A stretch of 64,000 bases of DNA, from contig NZ_JAPWKB010000005.1 of assembly GCF_028283785.1 (NCBI RefSeq), forward strand, positions 1-64,000, read 5' to 3'. This stretch comes from Paraburkholderia sp. GTDB lineage: Bacteria > Pseudomonadota > Gammaproteobacteria > Burkholderiales > Burkholderiaceae. Positions within the stretch are counted from its first letter, which is position 1. Every line of letters starts with the position of its first letter. The notes under the pieces are model-generated. The model made no database searches and was not told the origin of the DNA. It saw nothing but the letters and a program-made list of their open reading frames with translations. Shown here piece by piece: positions 25,906 to 35,078 of this stretch. Both the position numbers and the translations under genes were made by a program.

Positions 25906-27015
25906 TTAAACGACTTCGACGCGCCCCGCACTGTCGTGCGCGCCATCGCGCATCTCGCCGATCACACAGGCGCGATCGAAGCCGTCGGCGCGGAAGATTG
26001 CGAGTACATCATCGACCGCTTCGGCTGCGCACGATACCAGCAAACCGCCTGACGTCTGCGGATCGGTGAGCAGGGTTTGCGCAATCCCGGGCAACGTGGC
26101 GGCCAGTTGAATCCGCTCGCCATACGACGCCCAGTTGCGTCCGGATGCGCCGGTGAATACACCGTCCGCCGCGAACGCTTCGACGCCCGACAACCACGGC
26201 AACGCGTCGTATCGCAACCGCGCGCACAAGCCCGACGCACGCGCGATTTCCAGCGTGTGACCGAGCAGACCGAAGCCGGTCACGTCGGTCAATGCATGCA
26301 CGCCGGACAGCGCGGCAAGCGCGGTGCCGGGCCGGTTGAGTTGCGTGGTGGCCGCAAGCATTTCCGCGTATCCGGCGTCGCCGAGGCGGTTCTTCTTCAG
26401 CGCCGCCGATAGCACGCCGACGCCCAGCGGCTTGCCGAGCACCAGCACGTCGCCCGCACGCGCACCCGCATTGCGCTTGACGCGCTGCGGATGGACGACG
26501 CCGATCGCCGCGAGCCCGTAGATCGGTTCGACCGAGTCGATCGAGTGGCCGCCCGCGACTGGAATGCCCGCCTGTGCGCAGACATCTTCGCCGCCGCGCA
26601 ATATGGCCGCGATCACGTCGTGCGGCAATACGTTGATCGGCATGCCGACCAGCGCGAGCGCCAGAATCGGTTTGCCGCCCATCGCGTACACGTCGGACAG
26701 CGCATTGGTTGCGGCAATCCGGCCGAAATCGTACGGATCGTCGACGATCGGCATAAAGAAATCGGTGGTCGCGACGATCGCCTGTTCGTCGTTCAGACGA
26801 TACACGGCGGCATCGTCCGAGGTCTCGTTGCCGACGAGAAGATCCGCGAACATCGGCAACGGCGCAGCGCGTTTGAGCAGATCGGACAGGACGCCGGGCG
26901 CGATCTTGCAACCGCATCCGCCGCCGTGAGACAGGCTGGTCAGACGCGGCGTCGATGCGGTTTCGGCAATATGGCCGATCGGTTGGGACGATGGTTGAAC
27001 GGCAGTCTCGGTCAT
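25906..27015 (-). CDS. selD: Selenide, water dikinase (selenophosphate synthase)
   Basis: This 369-residue enzyme makes selenophosphate from selenide and ATP. The glycine-rich active-site loop reads SLSHGGGCGCKIAPG, with C34 and K37 aligned to Cys17 and Lys20 of E. coli SelD; the protein uses Cys, not selenocysteine. ATP-binding features such as DDAAVYRL, TTDFFMPIVDDP and ATNALSDVYAMGG are present. I chose the ATG at 27015 (MTETAVQPSS). Neither selA/selB nor the tRNA 2-selenouridine synthase gene is in the window. The CDF gene lies 57 bp downstream on the same strand. Confidence 0.93.
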   Translation of the reverse strand: MTETAVQPSSQPIGHIAETASTPRLTSLSHGGGCGCKIAPGVLSDLLKRAAPLPMFADLLVGNETSDDAAVYRLNDEQAIVATTDFFMPIVDDPYDFGRIAATNALSDVYAMGGKPILALALVGMPINVLPHDVIAAILRGGEDVCAQAGIPVAGGHSIDSVEPIYGLAAIGVVHPQRVKRNAGARAGDVLVLGKPLGVGVLSAALKKNRLGDAGYAEMLAATTQLNRPGTALAALSGVHALTDVTGFGLLGHTLEIARASGLCARLRYDALPWLSGVEAFAADGVFTGASGRNWASYGERIQLAATLPGIAQTLLTDPQTSGGLLVSCAAEAVDDVLAIFRADGFDRACVIGEMRDGAHDSAGRVEVV

Positions 27016-27187
27016 GGCGGATCGGAAAGCGCAGTGGCGATAGTTCGTATTATGAGCAATCCGGCCAGCCGACATGCGCTTTAACGTCAACGCGCGGGTC
27101 TTGCGTCGAGTCTGGCGGCGGCGTCACCTCCCGTGGCCGCTGGTCGCGGGCTCGATCGTCATGCTCCGCCGTGCGTGACAGCACCGC

Positions 27188-30100
27188 TCATGCCCGCTCC
27201 AGCGACGCCATTTCCCGAACGATCACCAGCAACATCGACAGGCTGGCGCCGCCCGACGCCCGCAAATCCGCCAGCAGACGCCCATAGCGTTCCAGCGAAG
27301 CGGCGCGCTTCGCTAGCCACGCTTCGACAAGCGCGTCGGCGCCGGCGCTGCCGTCCGCATCGGCCAGCACGCTGGTCGTCAGTGCGCGCTTGAGTCGCGC
27401 GAACTCGGCCAGCGCCGCCGCGCGCGCGAGCATGTCCCAATGCGTGGGTGTCGGCAACGCCATCGCGCGTTCGCCGATCCAGCCGTAATTGAGTTGCGTG
27501 CCGAGCGCGAAATACACGCCCGCCACGAGTTCGAGGCTGCGCTCGCAGGTCGCCGCGACTTCCGCGATATCCAGCAACGACGCCGAAATCTCGCCGCTCG
27601 CGATTCGCACCGCGAGATCGCTATCCACGCCCGCATCGACCAGCACGCGCTGCCGTTCGGACAGCGCTTCGAGATCGGCGGTGGGCAGCAACGCGGGCCA
27701 TTGCGGTGCGAGACGCGTCGCGGCATCGCGGCAACGCGCCAGCAACGCGTCAACCGCGTCGCTGTGCGCGTCGCCGAGCACGCCCGTTTGCAACTGCCGC
27801 AAGAACCACAACGCCGCACGTTCGACGAGGCGCGCCACTTCGACGAACATGCTCGCCTGCACATCGTCGGCGACCCGATTGTCGAGCGCGTCGATGCTGC
27901 GCCACACGTGGTCGAGATCGAACACGTCGCGCGCCATGATGCACGCGCGGACGATCTCGCCGGGCTCCGCGTTGGTCTCTTCCATCAAGCGGTGCACGAA
28001 TTCGCAGCCCACCCGGTTCACCAGCGCGTTGGTCAAATGCGTCGCGAGAATTTCGCGGCGCAACGGATGGCGCTGCATGGTGTCGCTGAAACGCTGACGC
28101 AGCGGCTTCGGGAAATATTCGATCAGCATGTCGGCGACGAGCGGATCTTCCGGCATGCCCGATTCCAGCAGCGCGTCGTACAGCCACATCTTGCTGTACG
28201 CCAGCAGCACCGCGCGCTCGGGCGTGGTCAGCCCTTGCCGGTTCGCTTGCCGTTCTGCGATGTCTTCGTCGGTCGGCAAAAATTCGATCACCCGATTCAA
28301 CCGTCCGGCGCGTTCGAGCCAACGCATCATGCGCGTTTCCGCGTCGAGCAGTTCGACACCGTAGCGTCCGGCGATCGACAGCGCCTGGGTCTGATAGTAG
28401 TTGTCCTGCAACACCAGCAGCCCGACTTCATCGGTCATTTCCGCGAGCAACGTGTTGCGCTGTTTGCCCGTCATCTCGCCGTCGGTGACGACGAGGCCGA
28501 GCAGGATCTTGATATTGACTTCGTGATCCGAACAATCGACCCCTGCCGAGTTATCGATTGCATCCGTGTTGATCCGGCCGCCGCGCTGCGCGAATTCGAT
28601 CCGGCCCAGATGCGTCAGTCCGAGATTGCCGCCTTCGGCCACCACTTTCACGCGCAGATCCGCACCGTTGACGCGCACGCCGTCGTTCGCGCGGTCGCCG
28701 ACTTGCAGGTTCGATTCGCGGGCCGCTTTCACATACGTACCGATCCCGCCGTTGTACAGCAGGTCGGCAGGCGCTTGCAGAATCGCGCGAATCAACTCGG
28801 TCGGCGCGAGCGCCGCCGCGCTGATGCCGAGCACGTTCTGCACGGCAGGCGACAGCGCGATCGTCTTTGCGGTGCGCGGAAAAATGCCGCCGCCCGCCGA
28901 AATCGCGGCCGGATCGTAATCGGCCCAGCTCGATCGATCCAGCGCGAAAAGGCGCTGACGTTCGGCGAAACTCGTGGCGGCGTCCGCGTTCGGATCGAGA
29001 AAGATATGCCGGTGATCGAATGCGGCGACGAGACGGATATGCTCCGACAGCAACATACCGTTGCCGAACACGTCGCCCGACATATCGCCGACGCCGACCA
29101 CGGTGAAGTCCGTCGTTTGCGTATCGACGCCCATTTCACGGAAGTGCCGCTTGACCGATTCCCACGCGCCGCGCGCGGTAATCGCCATTTTCTTGTGGTC
29201 ATATCCGACCGACCCGCCCGACGCGAACGCATCGTCGAGCCAGAAACCGTACTCTTGCGAAATCGCGTTCGCATAGTCGGAGAACGTGGCCGTGCCCTTG
29301 TCCGCCGCGACCACCAGATAAGGATCGTCGGCATCGTGACGCACCACGTCGGGCGGCGGCACCAGCGCATCGCCGACACGGTTATCGGTCAGATCGAGCA
29401 AGCCGCGCAGGAACGTCTGATAGCACGCGATCCCTTCTTTCATCCACGCTTCGCGGTCGGTGATGGGCGGCGGGTTCTTCACGACGAAACCGCCCTTCGA
29501 GCCGACCGGCACGATCACGACGTTCTTTACCATCTGCGCTTTCATCAGCCCGAGCACTTCGGTGCGGAAATCCTCGCGCCGGTCGGACCAGCGCAAACCG
29601 CCGCGCGCGACGCGTCCGCCACGCAGATGCACGCCTTCGACGCGCGGCGAATACACCCAAATTTCGAACATCGGTTTCGGTTCGGGCAAGCCAGGCACGT
29701 TGGCCGGATTGAACTTGAACGACAGATACGGTTTCGAGCGGCCGTTCGCGTCGAGCCGATAGTAATTGGTACGCTCGGTGGCCTTGATGACACCGAGAAA
29801 CTGCCGCAGGATGCGGTCTTCGTCGAGATTGGGGACGTTGTCGAGCGCGGCATCGATCGCACCCAGCAGATGCTCGACGCGCACGTTGCGCGCGTCGCCC
29901 ATCATCGGATCGAAACGCGCGACGAACAGTTCGACCAGTTGCCGTGCGATAGCAGGATTGCAGGTGACCGCGCGCTCGATATACGCGTCGCTGAAAGTGG
30001 AGCCGACTTGCCGCAAATACTTCGCATACGCGCGCAGGATCGTCACTTCGCGCGCGCCGAGTTGTGCACGCAACACGAGCCGATTGAAGTCGTCGCTTTC

Positions 30101-32038
30101 GATCTCGCCGGTCCACACTTGCGCGAACGCATCTTCGAACAGATTCTTGACGCGCTCGATATCGAACTCGGTATCGTCCGCGAGTTCGAGGCCGAAATCG
30201 TGAATCCATGCGGGCGTCGCATGCGGCGCTTCGATCAGATACGGGCGCTCTTCATCGACGCGCACGCCGAGATGTTCGAGCATCGGCAAACTGCGCGACA
30301 ACGCGATCGGTTCTCCGGCGCGGTACACCTTGAAGCGAAATGCGCGCGGTCCCGCTTCGATCGGCCGGTACAGATTCATCGCGAGTTTTTCGCTGCCCTG
30401 CACGCGCTCGATCAGTTCGATATCGCGTACTGCCGTGCGCGCCGGATAGTCGTCGCGATAGCCGGCCGGAAAAGAATCCGCGTAGTGCTGCAACAGCCGG
30501 TTGCCCTGTTCTTCGCCGAACGCATCGAGCAACGCATCGGCGAGATCGTCTTGCCAGCGTCGGGTGACCTGCACGAGACGCGCTTCGAGTTCGCGCGTGT
30601 CCACGTCGAGCATATGACCCGGTTCGGCATGCACGACGAAGTGAATCCGCGCGAGTGTCGACTCCGACAGCAAGGGCGTGAATTCGACGCTGGTGCCGTT
30701 GAAGGCTTCCATCAACAGACGCGCAATGCGTCGCCGTAAATCGGTGTTGTACTTTTCGCGCGGGACGAAAACGAGGCACGATACGAAGCGGTCGAAGCGG
30801 TCGCGGCGTACGAACAGCCGGGTGCGTTGATGCTCCTGCAAACGCAGCACGCCGAGCGCGATATCGTAAAGCTGGTCTTCTTCCGCCTGAAACAGTTCGT
30901 CACGCGGATAGGTTTCGAGTACCGTCACGAGCGACTTCGCGAGATGGCCTTTGGGCAGAAACCCCGCGCGCCGGACGATGTTCGCGCACTTGCGGCGCAC
31001 GATCGGAATCTCGGACGCAGACACCAGATAAGCCGTGGACGTATACAGCCCGATAAACCGCCGCTCGCCCGTTACCTTGCCGTCCGCGCCGATCAGCTTG
31101 ACGCCCACATAGTCCAGATAGCCCGGCCGATGCACCGTCGCGCGCGAGTTGGCCTTGGTCAGAAAAATTGGCGATGCGCCAGCGAGTATCTGCGATGCGG
31201 CCGCCGGCAATGGCGTGACGTCGGGCATCCCGGCAAGCTGACGCGCTTCGCGCAGAATGCCGAGGCCCGAACCGGGCACAGCCCGCAAACCGAGTCCGCC
31301 GTCGTGCGACACCAGTTGATAGTCACGCTGACCGAGAAACGTGAAATGATCCGCGACCATCCATTCGATGAACGCACGCGCTTCCGACGCTTCCGGACCG
31401 GCTTCGCGCGCGGTCAGCTCTTTTGCCGTCGCACGCGCGAGTTCCGCGATGGTCGCCCAGTCTTCGACGGCGGCCCGCACATCGCCGAGCACGCTGGCAA
31501 TATCCGCGCGCAATGCATCGAGCCGTGCCGCGTCGCCGCAACGGTCCACTTCGAAATGGATAAACGACGCGAGTTGCGATTGCGTATCCGACGCATCCTG
31601 TGCGCCTTGACCGACTCGCACGATGCTGCCGTCCGCGCCGCGCCAGATGCGAAACACCGGATGCACGACCGAATGCAGCGCGAGCCCGAGCCGGTTCACC
31701 GCCATCGACACCGAATCGACCAGGAACGGCATGTCGTCGTTGACGATCTCGATGACCGTATGGTCCGAGTGCCAGCCGTGCTGTTCGAGAATCGGGTTAT
31801 AGACGCGCAGTCTTTCGCTGCCGGGCACGAAGCGTTGCGCGGTTTGCCAGTGCGCAAGCGCCGCGCCGTAGAGATCCGCGATGGAGCGGCTTTGGAGATC
31901 GTCGGCATCGACGAAGTCGTAGTAGTGACGCAGGAAGGGTTCGACGATCGCGAAGGCCGGTTCGGGCAGACGCCCGCGCGCGAATTCGACCAGATCGTTC
32001 AATAGATGAGCTACGGCGTCTTCGTTCTTCGCTTGCAT
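27188..32038 (-). CDS. NAD-specific glutamate dehydrogenase, large (180-kDa) class
   Basis: This 1616-residue protein converts glutamate to 2-oxoglutarate and ammonia with NAD. Its length fits the 180-kDa class. It has long N-terminal ACT-like and helical regions (about 1-700), a central catalytic Glu/Leu dehydrogenase core (about 720-1230, with GGLRWSDRREDFRTE, VPVGSKGGFVVKNPP and VVGVGDMSGDVFGNG), and a C-terminal helical region. GGAGGAG lies 4 bp before the ATG at 32038. It is monocistronic. In Burkholderia and Pseudomonas this catabolic enzyme supports growth on amino acids, which fits the amino-acid loci here. Confidence 0.95.
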   Translation of the reverse strand: MQAKNEDAVAHLLNDLVEFARGRLPEPAFAIVEPFLRHYYDFVDADDLQSRSIADLYGAALAHWQTAQRFVPGSERLRVYNPILEQHGWHSDHTVIEIVNDDMPFLVDSVSMAVNRLGLALHSVVHPVFRIWRGADGSIVRVGQGAQDASDTQSQLASFIHFEVDRCGDAARLDALRADIASVLGDVRAAVEDWATIAELARATAKELTAREAGPEASEARAFIEWMVADHFTFLGQRDYQLVSHDGGLGLRAVPGSGLGILREARQLAGMPDVTPLPAAASQILAGASPIFLTKANSRATVHRPGYLDYVGVKLIGADGKVTGERRFIGLYTSTAYLVSASEIPIVRRKCANIVRRAGFLPKGHLAKSLVTVLETYPRDELFQAEEDQLYDIALGVLRLQEHQRTRLFVRRDRFDRFVSCLVFVPREKYNTDLRRRIARLLMEAFNGTSVEFTPLLSESTLARIHFVVHAEPGHMLDVDTRELEARLVQVTRRWQDDLADALLDAFGEEQGNRLLQHYADSFPAGYRDDYPARTAVRDIELIERVQGSEKLAMNLYRPIEAGPRAFRFKVYRAGEPIALSRSLPMLEHLGVRVDEERPYLIEAPHATPAWIHDFGLELADDTEFDIERVKNLFEDAFAQVWTGEIESDDFNRLVLRAQLGAREVTILRAYAKYLRQVGSTFSDAYIERAVTCNPAIARQLVELFVARFDPMMGDARNVRVEHLLGAIDAALDNVPNLDEDRILRQFLGVIKATERTNYYRLDANGRSKPYLSFKFNPANVPGLPEPKPMFEIWVYSPRVEGVHLRGGRVARGGLRWSDRREDFRTEVLGLMKAQMVKNVVIVPVGSKGGFVVKNPPPITDREAWMKEGIACYQTFLRGLLDLTDNRVGDALVPPPDVVRHDADDPYLVVAADKGTATFSDYANAISQEYGFWLDDAFASGGSVGYDHKKMAITARGAWESVKRHFREMGVDTQTTDFTVVGVGDMSGDVFGNGMLLSEHIRLVAAFDHRHIFLDPNADAATSFAERQRLFALDRSSWADYDPAAISAGGGIFPRTAKTIALSPAVQNVLGISAAALAPTELIRAILQAPADLLYNGGIGTYVKAARESNLQVGDRANDGVRVNGADLRVKVVAEGGNLGLTHLGRIEFAQRGGRINTDAIDNSAGVDCSDHEVNIKILLGLVVTDGEMTGKQRNTLLAEMTDEVGLLVLQDNYYQTQALSIAGRYGVELLDAETRMMRWLERAGRLNRVIEFLPTDEDIAERQANRQGLTTPERAVLLAYSKMWLYDALLESGMPEDPLVADMLIEYFPKPLRQRFSDTMQRHPLRREILATHLTNALVNRVGCEFVHRLMEETNAEPGEIVRACIMARDVFDLDHVWRSIDALDNRVADDVQASMFVEVARLVERAALWFLRQLQTGVLGDAHSDAVDALLARCRDAATRLAPQWPALLPTADLEALSERQRVLVDAGVDSDLAVRIASGEISASLLDIAEVAATCERSLELVAGVYFALGTQLNYGWIGERAMALPTPTHWDMLARAAALAEFARLKRALTTSVLADADGSAGADALVEAWLAKRAASLERYGRLLADLRASGGASLSMLLVIVREMASLERA

Positions 32039-32119
32039 GATCTCCTCCACGTTGGGCGGCAATCGACTGCATCGTCAGAACGGATTATGCACCCGAACAA
32101 TGACAGCTTAACGCAGCGC

Positions 32120-32884
32120 TTATGTGCAATCGCACATCGCGCGAATGGTCTCGGCGGTCCATGACGGATCGTCGTGCGGCAGATCGTGACCGGCCCACGG
32201 ATGCTCGCGAAGCGGCACTTTCCATGCTGCGGCAAGCGCGGCCGAACAACGCGGATTCACGAGCCGATCGGCCCGCGACGACAGAACGAGACTCGCGCAC
32301 GACGGCGCACCGGACGCCGCACGAAAGCACGCCGCCGCCCACAGTTGACGCAGCGCATTCGCTCGCGTGACCGGCGCGCTGCGGCGGATTTCCCGCCAGA
32401 GAGCGAGGTCGGCGGTAAGCGTGTCGCGCGCATTGCAGGTCAGACGATGGATCGTCGCTTCCGCCGCCGCGGCGTTTTCATCGTCGTCGCGCCAGTGGCG
32501 CGCGATGTCCAGCAAGCCCGGCCACGCGCCCGGCCGCAAACGTTCGACGGCGGAACTGAACGGCCGCATGCTGGTATTGATCAGCACGAGTTGCGCGAGT
32601 TCCGCTGGATAGCGTTGCGCCCACGCGGTCGCCACCATGCCGCCCAACGACATCGCGACGACCCGGTACGGACCGCGTTCGCCGCGTTGCGACGCGGCGC
32701 GACGCACCGCATCGACCATCGCCGCGACCGTAGACGGCGCTCGGGCGTGCGACAGCGTGCCGTTGCCAGGCAAGTCGATCCGCAACACGCGAGAGCCGGG
32801 CATCGCGGCTTGCAATGCCGCCGGAAATTTGCCCCAGTGACGCGATTCGCGCGTGAGTCCCCGCAACAGGATCCACGCGCTCAT
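32120..32884 (-). CDS. Alpha/beta hydrolase
   Basis: This 254-residue protein has the alpha/beta-hydrolase fold with a probable triad: S79 in VVAMSLGGMVA, Asp in SSRADRLVN, and His in WAGHDLPHDDP. The oxyanion strand motif near the N-terminus is LLRGLTRESRHWGKF. The start ATG overlaps the stop of the upstream M14 peptidase gene by 4 bp (ATGA), so translation is coupled. The substrate is unknown; small esters or lactones are typical. Confidence 0.85.
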   Translation of the reverse strand: MSAWILLRGLTRESRHWGKFPAALQAAMPGSRVLRIDLPGNGTLSHARAPSTVAAMVDAVRRAASQRGERGPYRVVAMSLGGMVATAWAQRYPAELAQLVLINTSMRPFSSAVERLRPGAWPGLLDIARHWRDDDENAAAAEATIHRLTCNARDTLTADLALWREIRRSAPVTRANALRQLWAAACFRAASGAPSCASLVLSSRADRLVNPRCSAALAAAWKVPLREHPWAGHDLPHDDPSWTAETIRAMCDCT

Positions 32885-33909
32885 GCAACCGCCGCGCGAT
32901 ACCAATGCGCTGTTGCGCGCTCCAGCAACTGCTGCCGGCTCGCGCCTTGCGGCAACCAGCGCTGCGACGCGAATGCGGCGCGCGTCAGGAAATCCATCAG
33001 GTTCGCGTGACGGCGCAACACGCGTGCGGTCCGATGTGCCTTCACCGGATTGAACATGCCTTGCCGCGAAAACAGCTGGCGCGGATTCTTCTTGATCCAC
33101 AACCACGAACCGAGTTCGAGCGTCATCGGCAGGAAAACATTGGGTGCGGGCGTGCGATCGTACGCGCAATCCCATAGATCGCCATGCAGCAGATATTGAT
33201 GACTTTGCGGTTCGAACGCGTAACCGTGATGAGGATGCGCGCGCTCGAACATGGTTTTCAACGCGTACATTTCCGGCAGATGCGGCATCATCGAACGCGT
33301 GCGCGCATACGGAAACCAGATGCTGTCGCTCCATCCGTAACCCGAGTGACAGTCCAGCGCGAGACTCAGCGGACGCGACGCGAGTTCCGTTTCGACGACA
33401 TCGAGCAACGCGGCCGCTTCGATTTCCATCGGTGCGCCGCGCGCGCCGCGATACCACGGCAACCATGCGCCGACGCGTTGTCCGCCAGCCAGCGGCGGCA
33501 CGCGCTCATCGGCGCTTTGCGGGCCGTTGCGCATCAGATCGACGCCGTTCGGATTGGCGCGCGTCGCGGCCCACATGCCGCCCGGATTGACGATCGGCAT
33601 AAAGATCAGTCGCACCGATTGCAACTGGCGCACCAGCAGTTCATCCCATTCGAGCCGGGCGAGCAGTGCACGCATATAGTCGAGCACGAGTTGCGTGCCG
33701 ATCCGTTCGAGCCCGTGAATGCCCGCGAAAAAACCGATCGCGGGTGCGTGCGGATCGCTCGACCCGATGCTTGCCGTATGCACGTCGAACGTGCGACCGC
33801 GAATCGCCGGTGTGCATACCGTGCGAATCTCGAAGTTCGCACTGCCCTGATCGAGGATCGTTTTCAGCTCGTCGTACTCGGCAAAACTGTCGGGAAGGAA
33901 GCTGGTCAT
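32881..33909 (-). CDS. M14-family zinc metallocarboxypeptidase-like protein
   Basis: This 342-residue protein shows the zinc-binding set of the M14 carboxypeptidase fold: H65 and E68 in FFAGIHGLERIG, a later His in LALDCHSGYG, and a candidate catalytic Glu in MTLELGSWLW. There is no signal peptide, so it acts in the cytoplasm, perhaps on peptides or N-acyl amino acids. I chose the ATG at 33909 (MTSFLPDSFAEYD). It is coupled to the downstream hydrolase by a 4-bp overlap. Confidence 0.88.
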   Translation of the reverse strand: MTSFLPDSFAEYDELKTILDQGSANFEIRTVCTPAIRGRTFDVHTASIGSSDPHAPAIGFFAGIHGLERIGTQLVLDYMRALLARLEWDELLVRQLQSVRLIFMPIVNPGGMWAATRANPNGVDLMRNGPQSADERVPPLAGGQRVGAWLPWYRGARGAPMEIEAAALLDVVETELASRPLSLALDCHSGYGWSDSIWFPYARTRSMMPHLPEMYALKTMFERAHPHHGYAFEPQSHQYLLHGDLWDCAYDRTPAPNVFLPMTLELGSWLWIKKNPRQLFSRQGMFNPVKAHRTARVLRRHANLMDFLTRAAFASQRWLPQGASRQQLLERATAHWYRAAVA

Positions 33910-34241
33910 AACGCAATAGAGTGTCTTTTCATGGATCGCGGATTCCCGTCGAACATCGTTATTCAACTATTTATCAGTGCCGCTTCCACGACGCGTCAGT
34001 GCAGCAATATATCGTGTCTTCCTCACAGATTGATTGCGGCTGCACGCAGATCCAATGAAGCGTCACGCCAGCGTCATCGCGCTGTCATACGCGCGTGGCC
34101 GGACGCGCATGCGGTCCGCGTGCGTGTGCATGGTTATGCGTGGTTGTGCGAAACGGTGACCTGAGCTGAGGGATAATCGCGGGTTCGCGGCAGCAGGATG
34201 ACAGACTGCCGCGCTGTCTCCACCCTCTTTCCGCGCTTTCG
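33910..34241. other. Divergent intergenic region (M14 peptidase / EamA)
   Basis: No gene is seen in these 332 bp. The peptidase-proximal part is moderately AT-rich (33955-34030) and probably contains the promoters of both flanking genes. No clear operator was found. Confidence 0.45.
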
Positions 34242-35078
34242 ATGCCAACCTTCGTCGTCCTGCTGGTCCTGTTTTCCGCGTTGTTGCATGCAAGCTGGAA
34301 CGCGTCGTTGCATCTGTCCGAAGACCGCATCTGGTTGCTCGGCATGATGGCGATTCCGTATGTGATCGTGGGCGCGGTGGGCGCCATCCTGCTGCCGTTG
34401 CCCACCCGCGAAAGCTGGCCGTATATCGGCGCGTCGGTGCTGCTGGAATTCGGCTACATGCTGGCGCTGATCCGCGCGTACCGCAGCGGCGAGTTCGGAC
34501 AGATCTATCCGATCGCACGCGGTCTGTCGCCGATGCTGGTCTTCGTCGGTGCGCTGGTGTTCGCGCACGAGGCGCTCAAGCCGCTGGCGGCGGTCGGCGT
34601 CGGGCTGGTGTCGGTCGGGATCATGTCGCTGGCGTTCCGGCGCGGCATGCGGTTTTCCGGCGAGAGCGTGCCCTTCGCGCTGCTGACGGGCCTGTTCATT
34701 GCCACGTATTCGGTCGTCGATGGGATCGGCGCGCGCGTCGCGGGTAACAGCATGAGTTACATCATGTGGGTCTATCTGCTGTGGAACGTGCCGCAACTCG
34801 CGCTCGCGTGGCGCTGGCGCGGCGGCTACAGCGGCCTGTTCATCGGTCGCGACAAGGTCATCAAGGGAATGATGTCGGGGGTGCTCGCGCTCGGCGCGTA
34901 TTGCCTGATCATCGAGGCGTACCGCTTCCTGCCGATCGCGATGGTGTCCGCGTTGCGCGAACTCAGCTCGATCTTCGCGGTGCTGATCGGCTGGCTGTTC
35001 ATGAAGGAGAAGCTGACCGCACGCCGGATCGTCGCGTGCGGCCTCGTCACACTCGGTGCAGTGCTGATCCGCGTTTAA
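34242..35078 (+). CDS. EamA/DMT-family transporter
   Basis: This 278-residue protein has ten predicted membrane helices in two EamA halves (about 1-130 and 145-278). The N-terminal half contains LLHASWNASLHLSEDR and the C-terminal half ALRELSSIFAVLIGWLFMKE, typical of drug/metabolite exporters and permeases. Its stop codon overlaps that of the convergent gabR gene by a few bases. Substrate unknown; many relatives export amino acids or nucleobases. Confidence 0.88.
   Translation: MPTFVVLLVLFSALLHASWNASLHLSEDRIWLLGMMAIPYVIVGAVGAILLPLPTRESWPYIGASVLLEFGYMLALIRAYRSGEFGQIYPIARGLSPMLVFVGALVFAHEALKPLAAVGVGLVSVGIMSLAFRRGMRFSGESVPFALLTGLFIATYSVVDGIGARVAGNSMSYIMWVYLLWNVPQLALAWRWRGGYSGLFIGRDKVIKGMMSGVLALGAYCLIIEAYRFLPIAMVSALRELSSIFAVLIGWLFMKEKLTARRIVACGLVTLGAVLIRV

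Noticed and set aside
27440..30739. A plus-strand open frame of about 1100 codons opposite the glutamate dehydrogenase gene
   Set aside because: Composition is typical of an antisense shadow, and the minus-strand enzyme is unambiguous.
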